From contig NC_088210.1 of assembly GCF_037126465.1 (NCBI RefSeq), positions 20,423,511-20,487,510 of the forward strand: a DNA stretch of 64,000 nucleotides, in the 5' to 3' direction. The position numbers and the translations under genes are program-made. This document shows positions 53,376-62,412 of this stretch, one piece after another. Under the pieces are notes generated by a model. That model was not told the origin of the DNA and did no database searches. It saw only the letters and a program-made list of their open reading frames with translations. Every line of letters begins with the position of its first letter. Positions within the stretch are counted from its first letter, which is position 1. This DNA comes from Ornithodoros turicata (taxonomy: Eukaryota; Arthropoda; Arachnida; Ixodida; Argasidae).

Positions 53376-55210
53376 GTACACGTCGTGCTGATTCACAGAG
53401 GTCGCAGACCTCTCTGCAGCTATCATTAACGCGTGTCCTCAATAATGTTTTTCGAAACACGCAGACATTTCTTGCGTAGTGCTCAAACGTAACGCCCTTT
53501 TCCTTTCTTTCTTTATTGGTCCTGCCGCATAATCTTTCCTTTAAATTCCATCTAGTCGGTTTATCAGCACCTCGCGTCCATGACTAAAAAAGGCCTGCAA
53601 AAAAAAAAAGAAAAAAAGGCGAAGCATTATAATGTGCCCCTCTCATGTTATAACCAACACCACTTTCGATCTTGTCTAACCTGCTTGACGCCTACGTATT
53701 TCTAATGTAGCGCTCGCCGTTTTTTCCCTTCCGTTTTCTTCTGCGTGTTAGAGGCAAGAACAAAAAATAAGAAATAAAAAAAATAAATCTAGAGGTGGAA
53801 GTTTGGTTTGCACGTGGACCAAGGAAATGCGACCGAGCTAAAGTGGATATTCGAGTTCTTTACTAAGACCAATCCAACCTCCCGCAGGAAATACTGGAAG
53901 AGACTGAAATAAAAATAAAGGCCGTTACAGAAAGTCACAAATCCATTCCGCGGATTTCAAATATCGCAGCATAAACGTTGTGCGTCGAGCTAGGCACGCT
54001 TCGTTTCGCTAGACGATTTCTTTTTTTCACGTTTGTTATTCTCGATCAGCAGCAGCAGCGCCCAAGAGTTCCTTCCACTTTATTTCATTTTGTTGCGCTG
54101 CAGTGTGTGTGTGTGTGCTTGTTTCGTATCGACAAAAAAATTATATCCAGAATTAACGCCATTAAATACACAAGGACTCGAATGTAATTACCTTTAAGCC
54201 GCTTGTCTGCAACACGTAATCTCGAATTCGTGAGCTGTACACTGTCACTTTTGGTAAGTACCCATGGGCTGATGCAATCGTATCTTCCGTTGTGTAACAG
54301 CCCGCGCCGTACATTGTAAGAAGTGCCCGGAAGGGGTATTACATTTTATATACCGATGCACGATAGTTACGCAACGTAGCTTTTCCCGAAGGAACCGTAC
54401 CGTGAACTTCTCGCTTTAACATAAGAGACAATCATTCGTTTGAGTGCCATGTTTGGAGAAAGATAACCGGAGGACAGATAACGAGCACCAGTAGAGACAG
54501 TGAGTAGAGACCACAAGTAGAGAAATAGATTGAAATATCGTACACAAACCGTGTATTCGCACGAGGAATATACCGACGGAATATTCTCACGGAAGAAAAA
54601 GATTACGGAAAAGGTTTTCGAATCAGCTTCTTCCTATTTTTGATCCCATCCGATCCAATCCAGCCCGTGCGCTAGTCAATAAAGACTACACAAAGGGATG
54701 ACTACAAGTATACCAGGATTGTCCAAGTACATAAATAGCAAGGAATTCAGAAACGATACCAAGAGCAGTCCGGATTCCCCGATAGGAAGATTGCTTGTGC
54801 CGTAAAGCTTTCGTTAGACTGAAGTTGCACGAGTTGTACGATGGACATTTGCGAGAGATTTACGCCTTCCCGATTGTCTGCCCAACTCCAGATTGCTTCC
54901 CCACTCGAGACGCATATTTTCACGAAGCCAATTCACGCGCTTTCACTCTCTTCCTACGGGATGTTGAGGACAGACAATCCACACCTGTCTTTGCCTCCTC
55001 CTCCTGTTCCTGTTCTTCTCCTTCCTACGACTTTCATTGAACTTCGCCGGTTTAGTGTGTATTCCTACGAACGACATTCTTCAGAATACTCGAGCGGGAG
55101 ATACGTAAAACGTCATAACTTTCTGCTGCACGTGAACACGATCCGCTCAACGTCGTGTATTTCCGGCATCCTCAACGGTTTGAAATATCCTGCGACTCAG
55201 TAGCATTCTG
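53376..55210. other. No supported gene
   Basis: After a CCTCCCGCAG near 53887 a 28-codon frame runs to a stop, judged chance. Near 54630-54665 CCTATTTTTGATCCC and CCAATCCAGCCC suggest a LINE-D tail. (GT)n lies at 54102-54118. Confidence 0.3.
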
Positions 55211-55277
55211 TAGCAGACGACAGTGCCGATGGAGTCGTCTGCTATGTGCGTCTGCTATGTGGTGTCGTCTGCTATGT
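55211..55277 (+). repeat. Perfect 11-bp stem-loop leading into a triple repeat
   Basis: TAGCAGACGAC (55211-55221) and GTCGTCTGCTA (55234-55244) are inverted around a 12-nt loop. The right arm unit GTCGTCTGCTATGT then recurs at about 55249 and at 55264-55277. Confidence 0.8.
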
Positions 55278-56387
55278 TTTTCTTTCACTAGAATATTCCC
55301 TGAGGATGTCGCTCGTACAAAGTTACGGTACTCATAGGAGAATCAGGAAGTAAACATTACAGAATACATGCACGTAAACTTTGGAATCGAGTTATTCCCG
55401 CGATTTCACGGTGCGCTCGATACCGTAAAGCATGCTTTGCCACTGGCATAGCGGCGTTGAGGCGAAGCGTACTTTAGAGCGCGCTACACTGGCACGGCTT
55501 GCCAAGGGGGCTCAAGATAGGTATTTTCCCAGCACCTCCTACACCCCCTAAGACACCCCAAAAAATCTTGTAACACCCCTCCAAATTGTCTGCCAGAAAG
55601 GCCAAAAAAGGAAGAAAATCTGCAAATATGGGTGCCACCCCCCCCCCCTACAGATCACCAACAACCCCCCCCCCCGAGACAAACATCCTGGGAATATCCC
55701 TGCCTCAAGTTACACACTCACTCTCTTCGCGTTCTCCCCCACACGTTCTCTCGTGCACGCGCACACATATACATACATGGACACAAGACGAGACAGCGGC
55801 ATCTGGTGGACTTGACGGAAAGTAACTGTTCTGAGGCTGGAACACACTTTCACGTTTATTTCATGTTCTTCGGCACCTTGAAGCTTGTGTTGCGTTCCTG
55901 GGTCACGTTTGGAAGGTCACGTTTTTATGCCGTTGATAACAATAATAAAGTGGGATGGTAGGGACGCGAAAATAAAGTTGTGTACCCGAACATGGTATAA
56001 AGAGGAAAAAAAAATCACAAAATTCAGGCAGGCTCTTTCTCTTGAAGAAGTTAGCGAGGCTTTGGTCGCAAGAATGTACGTTGATGACCTTTAATTGACT
56101 TAATTTAAAAATTAACAAAATGTATTTTATTCATTAACCCTACACCAAACCGTGAACGCCAGTACGTTACGTGAAATTTCTTAAGTGGCAGCCACATGAA
56201 GGATCGGAATTACATAAATTTTACATCAAACAATAATTAGAGTATTGAGCAGAGAATACCGATAAAAAAAAATAAAAAAATAAAAAACCTTTGAAATGGC
56301 GCAGGTACACCTCTGGCGAAAAGTACTCAGCGAGACATTAAAATACCGGTAAAAGCGTTTAAAATAGACAATTTTGAGTACGTATAC
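55278..56387. other. No supported gene; possible RT scrap
   Basis: C runs lie at 55639-55648 and 55666-55674. At 56022-56093 a + frame ends SLEEVSEALVARMYVDDL before a stop. YVDD is the reverse-transcriptase active-site box, but nothing around it supports the call. Confidence 0.25.
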
Positions 56388-56428
56388 CGGTCCGCTATTT
56401 CGAACAGAGACTGTTCCTCTTCTGGGCA
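56388..56428 (-). repeat. Hammerhead-core-like motif
   Basis: The reverse complement reads CCAGAAGAGGAACAGTCTC, then TGTTCGAAATAGCGGACC. It has the same layout as 14328 with two changes. Confidence 0.45.
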
Positions 56429-57053
56429 AGTAATCTGAGCACGCTGCTCAAGGTACGCACGATTCTGGGCCGCAGGGTCGTTTGAAGTTTAGCTCTGGAA
56501 ATTTCGGATAGGGTGTCAAAAGTGGCTGCCAAAGTGGCGAACGCAAGTGTCGCTCGATGGCCTTCGCGGGTAACGCGATACGTAAAGAGCTCTCAAAGAT
56601 GCTAACACTCGGGCGCTATTTGTGCGTTACTTAGCGCACACTTTTCTCTTCGTTCGAACGCGTCCCCCCCCCCCCCCCCCAATTTTAGGGCGCCTCCCGC
56701 TTTCTTTTCCTCCATATCTGACCGTGCGGGGATAAACGGAATAAGGAACAGCGAAAGGGTAACCTGAGTCACTGTTGCTGTTTCAACTCAACATAATAAA
56801 GAAAGACGCTGCTTCGCCATTACGCGACTCCTAGAGCGTGAAGTAAACGAACACTTTGGTCGTGTGCGTCAAAGGCTATTGCTTCTTAACGTAGCCTAAA
56901 AGGTTCTAGCCGTTAACCAGGCACCAAGACGGGAATAAAAATCGATCGATCAACCAACCAACCAATCAATGAATCTATCAAAGCTTCCGTCAATCCCGTC
57001 TAATACTTGCGTTTCGCACTTAGAAATTGTTGTACTTTGGTGCCCCTTTAACA
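56429..57053. other. No supported gene; poly-C run
   Basis: A C run of about 16 lies at 56665-56681. Nothing else recognised. Confidence 0.35.
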
Positions 57054-57128
57054 CGTGGTACATTAGTCTCGGTACAGTGCAGACTCCCAAGGGAAGCACC
57101 GTGCAAACGGAACGATATTCCCGGAACG
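57054..57128 (+). repeat. Dispersed repeat, partner at 59209-59282
   Basis: TGGTACATTAGTCTCGGTAC, AGTGCAGACTCCCAAGGGAA and CAAACGGAACGATATTCCCG are shared almost exactly with the second copy 2.1 kb away on the same strand. Neither copy has visible ends. Confidence 0.75.
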
Positions 57129-58299
57129 CAACGTCCAATCAGGACATGGTCTCCCGAGACAGGAGGGCCTTCCGGTTTGTCAACATTTCATGAGTGTCAA
57201 AGAGAAGATTGCAATGCAGTTTACGAAACGCGGGTGACGTTCTGAGGTTGCTTAATTTGATGGGTGTGCAAATGCTTATCTTGAGATTAACTTCCGTCTT
57301 GGAGAGCACGACACGTCGTGCTATTTCCCAGCTTCACACAGAAAAATAACCGTTCGAGAAAGAACTTGGGCTTGTCCGTATTTTTTACCCTCCCAAAGCA
57401 GGACGCCAGGAAATCCCAAGTCGTAGATCTCGTTCTCGAAGATAAGGAAAGTTCGGCGAAAGGTTTTTGGACTATGAAGAACTCTCTAAAAACGGTTATT
57501 TTTCTGTGTGTTGCTCACCACAATCTCTTTCGAGAGCGTCGTTATAGTGCGTGCATACGGTAAGAAATATGCAGGGGTAGAAAGTACGGTACCTCAGAAG
57601 TTCCGTTGAACACACCGCAGGAACAGCTGGCAGACACCGAGACCTTCGTCAACGATGTACTGATTGCTTAAAAATCCCATCCAGAATTTCCAGCTTCCAG
57701 ATTTTTTCGGGAAATTACGAAAAAAAAAAAAAAACACTATTTCCTATACATGCGTTGTCAATACCCTGTTCCACAATTTTGTTTAGCTGTCGTGGTATCA
57801 GTGATGCTTCGAAATTAATTCTGCGAGGCATATTTGTTTGAAGTGTACTGGCAGAAGTGTATATTATGTTTTCAAATGTAAAAACGCGGCAAAATAAACA
57901 TCGTAACAAAATTTCTACTTCTACGAAACGGCGCTAACCCACACATACAGACGATGCAGTAGTAGTCGCTACATATAGGCCTTCGGAAATGTCAATGGCA
58001 ACGTATGGCTTTTTAATTGTTTGGCGATTTATCCGTAAAAATTTAAAACCAAGTACCAAAACAAAAACAAAAAAACAAGTGGCAATTTTAAGTGGAATTT
58101 TAGGGCAAAATGCATGCTTTAAGGCGTGGTTTGGCTCCCAATTATAAACACTCTTTATATCCAATTTGTTTTCATTACACTTTAGCTTGGGTCACCATGG
58201 GAGTATCCGCGTAAGACCATCTGATACATGCGTTATAGACAAGTCATTTACAACGTTCGTAGTGCCAGCGAGGCTCTATTTGGCTCTATTATTCCACCT
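57129..58299. other. No supported gene
   Basis: MKNSLKTVIFLCVAHHNL at 57474 looks like a signal peptide and a GTAAGA follows at 57560, but the frame is open far upstream and the context is poor. No other support. Confidence 0.25.
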
Positions 58300-58395
58300 T
58301 CGAACGCGTTTCGGAGTAGCCAGTCCTGACTGGATCGGGATTAACATATCCATATTTTTTCTTTCCAATCCAATCCAATCCAAGCCAAGCCAGTG
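58300..58395 (+). mobile_element. LINE-D 3' tail fragment
   Basis: TTTCGGAGTAGCCAGTCC, then CATATCCATATTTTTTC and CCAATCCAATCCAATCC give the fullest view of the LINE-D ending, including its pentanucleotide tail. Confidence 0.55.
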
Positions 58396-59208
58396 AGGAT
58401 TAGTATGCGTCTGGGTGTGTGCGCGTGTGTGGGGGTGGGGGGCATCCATCAATGAGGCCTAGAGGTTCTGCTCGAACAAATGAAAGCCATTTAGCTTGCC
58501 TTCTATAGGTTGGCCCATCAAAGTAGAGATAATTATACGCTATAGTGATTGAGGGGAACTTCTTTATGAGGGCAGCAATGATGGGGCCAAAAAGCAACGG
58601 GGGGCACATAAGGAGTTGAGATTTCTGCACGAAACTGGATTAACATAATTCATACTTCCAAGTCGTGGGAGCACAATGGCCCTCTTCGCTAAAATCTTCA
58701 ATTGCCCCGAGACTTCCCTTGTCCTAGCCTCGAGGATATTCGTGACGGAAGCCAAGATTGTCGCTGTGAAAGCTTTTCGGTTGCGTCTGTGAACTGAATC
58801 AGCAGTGTGTGGTGGACCCAATTTGAAATCGGAGGAGTGCAGGGTCCGTAACTAATTACGGAAGTTTAACGAGCCTTCGGGTCGCCCGAATAATGGCTCT
58901 TGTAGAGCACGTTTTTGCATGACCGAACTTTGTTCAGAGTCCGTCTAGCGGTGTGGGCGACGTTCTCTGTGATGATTGCTCCGTGATCATTGGAGTACGC
59001 TTTTTCCGGAAGGAACCTTATTAGGCGTCCCGCAGAGAAAGAGGTCATGCCCCCTTCTTCACATGCGGCTAGCGCTGTTGGCCACTGACAAATCTGAGAG
59101 AACCGCACAAAGGCTGGTAGCGGTGTGCGCTCAATGGCCATTCTTAAAAGGTCCGCTACGGAGTTTAAAAATATATATCTTATTTTGCACTGTGCACTGT
59201 GGTACATT
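58396..59208. other. No supported gene
   Basis: Open frames on both strands are unrecognised. Confidence 0.3.
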
Positions 59209-59282
59209 AGTCTCGGTACAGTGCAGACTCCCAAGGGAAGCCGCGTGCAAACGGAACGATATTCCCGGGAACGGGATGTGAA
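59209..59282 (+). repeat. Dispersed repeat, partner at 57054-57128
   Basis: Same blocks as its partner. It is followed at once by the repeat at 59298, whose own partner is at 50770, so two repeat types adjoin here. Confidence 0.75.
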
Positions 59283-59297
59283 TCAATCCCGTTCACA

Positions 59298-59425
59298 GAA
59301 CTTCAAACATCTCGCAAAACTTCATAGTTTCGGATTTTCTCAGAGTGTGCGGCGTCACCGGCAGCGCCTGGCGTCTGTCTCCTACCAACAGCGCGCGTCT
59401 CCGCTCCTCGCCTCACGTTGGAAGC
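59298..59425. repeat. Dispersed repeat, partner at 50770-50915
   Basis: Contains CTTCATAGTTTCGG, GGCAGCGCCTGGCGTCTGTC and CTCCGCTCCTCGCC, parallel to the partner. Confidence 0.5.
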
Positions 59426-60595
59426 ACTCTTAATCTTAAAACAGAGCTCTGTGATGTGATGCGTTGCACCCTTTATTGCACATAATGCCACATTTTATTT
59501 GTGGAAAGCGCGAGGCGCGCGCCTTTCTGTGACAACTAACGTAACTGCTTAGGTCATAAGTGTCACAAAAAAAAAAAAGGCGTACGCATCCCATTTTCAA
59601 CAAATCGGGGGAGAGAACGATGTCATATTCGAGAAGACGGTTCGCTAGGAGAGCGTTATACGGCGAAGTTCTGTTTTGTGAGTGTAGACGACTTGCAAAA
59701 CTTGCAGCGCCCTCTGTTGTGCACGTTACGAGAAGCAGCGGGAACCATGGGCAATACCTTTTTTCGCATGCGAGGCTCTGGGTAAAACCGTATCGCTCGT
59801 GGATTACTCTGTCATATTAATTCACTTCTACTGCATTAATATTTGGCATGGTAAATTAATATTTGACATAACATCATGGTATATTTAATTATTTTAATAT
59901 TATTTATTTACTGCTCTATAGATTTTCGCTCAGCATGAGTTTCTGTGACTGTCGCCGTCACACAGGATCGTGTTCCTGCTTTGCCACGTTGGAGATTCTG
60001 GTACGGGCCAGCACGATACGTTGGGATAAAGTCAATATGTTATCCACTGAGAACAACGTTGTTTCGTGCAGGCCAACGTGAAACCGAGTCATTGCGGTGC
60101 ACGTGAGATCGCATTGTTCGGGTTTCCTTTTCTCTCGGTGACTTTTCAAAGCCGAACTCGAATGCAATTGCGCCAATTTTGTGCAGAACGGCAATTTTAT
60201 TCAGTGCAATCAATTTGAAACGAGACCTCACATCGCTCTTCGTCCGCACAGAAAATAACATGCTGGGCTGGACGGAGATACGTGCGGAGAGCAACGTTCC
60301 GGAGGACACGACTCCCAGAGTGCATCGCGCGGATTCGCCGTGCCTCCTGGGATTTGTGTCGGTGTATTCGCCTCCTGCCTCGATATGACTTGCACATACC
60401 TGCGGCATATTGATGGGCGCCTAGCACTCTACCTGAATCACATTCCTCTAAGCGATCCTAAGTAGCGGGCTCTAAGATAAGGGATACCGCCTTCGTGTTT
60501 TCTTTCCTGTCCTCTTGCTGCTCATCATTTCCAGCACGTGCCGCAAGTGCCGCGGTGCAACTCCTCTATGTGCAAGTAGCACGTTGGATTATTTC
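59426..60595. other. No supported gene; ZNF143-like site
   Basis: A 44-codon - frame starting near 60092 (MTRFHVGLHETTLFSVDN) has plausible codon use but no donor and no known match. Promoter-like sequence lies at 60230-60400. 60588-60595 is the target copy of the next element. Confidence 0.25.
60311..60329 (+). promoter_or_regulatory. ZNF143/Staf-like site
   Basis: ACTCCCAGAGTGCATCGCG fits the ZNF143 core with one change. The surrounding 150 bp are GC-rich and contain no repeat I recognise, which favours a real promoter over chance. The gene it would serve is not identified. Confidence 0.35.
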
Positions 60596-61237
60596 TAGGG
60601 ATGTGCCAACAGAATCCGCGAATCCTAGGCAGGGATACGATATTCGCCAATCCGAATCCTAGTGCCTAAAACGGCGAATCGAATCTTTCGAATCCACCGA
60701 CCACGTGTGTTCGTTTCTTTTTCAAATTTGTGCCTCCGGAGTCCGCCGAAAGCCTCATTCACCGACGGGTGTTTTCTTGTTTGTTTGTTTGTTTACATTG
60801 CTCTAGACTGAAAGAGTTCAGGCGGGAACTGTTACATTGCAAGTTTAAAAGTAATATGATTTTTCTTTTGATTGTTGCTTTAGCTTTATGGAAATAATTC
60901 AGACTCGATAATTTATGTATTTCTTGTAGTCGATGAACAATGTGTTAAATATGTTAAATAAACTACTATATGGGTACATTTTCTCCCGAAAGTGAACTAT
61001 TGTTTTTTTTTTTTTTTTTCATTAAACAAATGTATCATGTTCTGCTTCAAAACACACTCCAGTAGATGTTTTTTTTTTTCTTGGCTTTTTCAGCTCTTTT
61101 TAAAGAAAGGATTCGAAAGAGTCGAGATTCGAAATATTCGTGGATTCGCAGAACCTTCCTTGGATTCGGATACGGATTCGAATTCGGAATCGGAATCGGA
61201 ATCGGATTCGCAAAATTCTGGATTCGTCCCATCCCTA
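60596..61237. mobile_element. hAT-type non-autonomous element with 8-bp duplication
   Basis: It begins TAGGGATGTGCC and ends GTCCCATCCCTA. ATTATTTC flanks it exactly at 60588-60595 and 61238-61245. The sub-terminal regions are dense in GAATCC/GGATTC motifs (for example GGAATCGGAATCGGATTCG near the right end), the usual layout of hAT transposase-binding ends. No transposase over 642 bp. Confidence 0.88.
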
Positions 61238-61527
61238 ATTATTTCATACTACATCAAGAAAGGCTACGTGGTTGCTGCTCTTCTTTTTCTCCTGTCACGA
61301 GCGCACTTCTGTCGGAGTATAGAATTTTAGAACTGAAAAAATGAGAGCACATAGATGTAGACTCCATCAGTGTAGATGCCAGCTGCTGCATGCTAGTGAA
61401 GGCAGTGAACGACGAGAGAAAATTCTTGCGGCTATATTGCTACCCTTAACAAGGAGTATAGCGAAAGCACAAAGCAACCAATGGACTAACTGGGCACCTT
61501 ACTGGACATGTGCTACCACGCAATCGC
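61238..61527. other. Spacer
   Basis: Only the target copy at 61238-61245 is recognised. Confidence 0.35.
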
Positions 61528-61605
61528 TTTGGAGTAGCTGGACTCACGCTAAGTGGGGCTTAGGTCTCCATATTTTTCTTCACAGTCATCATCATCATCA
61601 TGCAC
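61528..61605 (+). mobile_element. LINE-D 3' tail fragment
   Basis: TTTGGAGTAGCTGGACTCAC, GTGGGGCTTAGGTCTCC and ATATTTTTCTTCACAG then (CAT)n match the other LINE-D tails, with a different simple-repeat end. Confidence 0.5.
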
Positions 61606-61632
61606 GCTGACAACAAACAATGAGAGAGCAAA

Positions 61633-61740
61633 CACACTCTCAACATTTCTTGTTGACGAATACACTCTATAAATTTCTTGTTGACAAATACTCTCAACAT
61701 TTCTTGTTGACAAATACACTCACAACATTTCTTGTTGATC
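61633..61740 (+). repeat. Minisatellite, four 25-28-bp units
   Basis: The unit ACACTCTCAACATTTCTTGT then TGACAAAT repeats four times with small differences. Each unit holds CAACATTTCTTGTTG, a 5-bp inverted hairpin with a 5-nt loop (decayed in unit 2). Confidence 0.85.
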
Positions 61741-61994
61741 TTCAATATGAACTTGTTTTATGTAATACTTTGGAGTCATTAACACAAGACTCGTGTCCCT
61801 TAAAACAAAACAGAATCACAGTGCAGTTTTTGAAAACGTAAACAATGAGAATTGGCCGAGACAGACCACAACAAACCTCTACCCGAGAAACGTCATCACG
61901 ACGTTGGTAGACAGGCTGAAATCGAAACAAATCGGAAAGGGAGGGCTGGGTTCCAGGAATGGGCACTTGTTCGCTGCCTCTTATTGAAAGCAGA
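61741..61994. other. Spacer
   Basis: No feature recognised. Confidence 0.35.
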
Positions 61995-62412
61995 CTTGTG
62001 CCCGTTACTCCAAAAAAAGTAATTGATTACCGTTGCCGTTACTCTTGTAGCAAAAGTAATTGATTATACCCTTACAAATTACTCGACTCAAAATGTAATT
62101 GAGTAACGAGTATAAAAGTAACGCGTTTCTCGGGCTGCTCCTTTCAATTCATGCAAAAATTTCCGTCCCTGTGTGCTTCGGAAAGAAAAAAGAAAAAAAA
62201 ACAACACTCAAGTGATTGGGACACCTGAAAGTGCGCGAAAGACTCGCGCGTGAGAAGTAGCAATAATATTTTTTTCCGCTTGAACAGCCCAACAAGACAC
62301 ACGAAATTTGTCACAGAGCATTGTTATTTTGGGTCAGACTCTACTTCAAAAGTAATTGATTACAAGTAACGCAATTACTTGTAACGCGTTACGTACAAAT
62401 CTGATTTTGAAA
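61995..62412. mobile_element. Putative MITE with AGTAATTGATTAC / GTAACGCGTTAC motifs
   Basis: Near the left end CCGTTACTCC and AGTAATTGATTACCG, and near the right end AGTAATTGATTACAAG, GCAATTACTTGTAACGCG and TTACGTAC, form interleaved inverted and direct motifs. No sharp ends or target duplication were defined. Confidence 0.4.

Noticed and set aside
53889..53972. A second exon for the signal-peptide gene (28 codons after CCTCCCGCAG)
   Set aside because: The polypyrimidine tract is weak, the residues show no peptide-processing sites, and a frame of this length is common by chance.
57474..57559. A second signal-peptide exon (MKNSLKTVIFLCVAHHNL) with a GTAAGA donor
   Set aside because: The frame is open far upstream of the ATG, no acceptor or promoter is evident, and the residues after the core are not typical.
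59958..60194. - frame of 78 codons with plausible codon use after a ZNF143-like site
   Set aside because: No donor, no acceptor and no recognised homologue. It is kept only as a note in the gap entry.
61620..61745. A CRISPR-like array of short repeats
   Set aside because: The units are directly adjacent without unique spacers, so it is an ordinary minisatellite, and the genome is eukaryotic.
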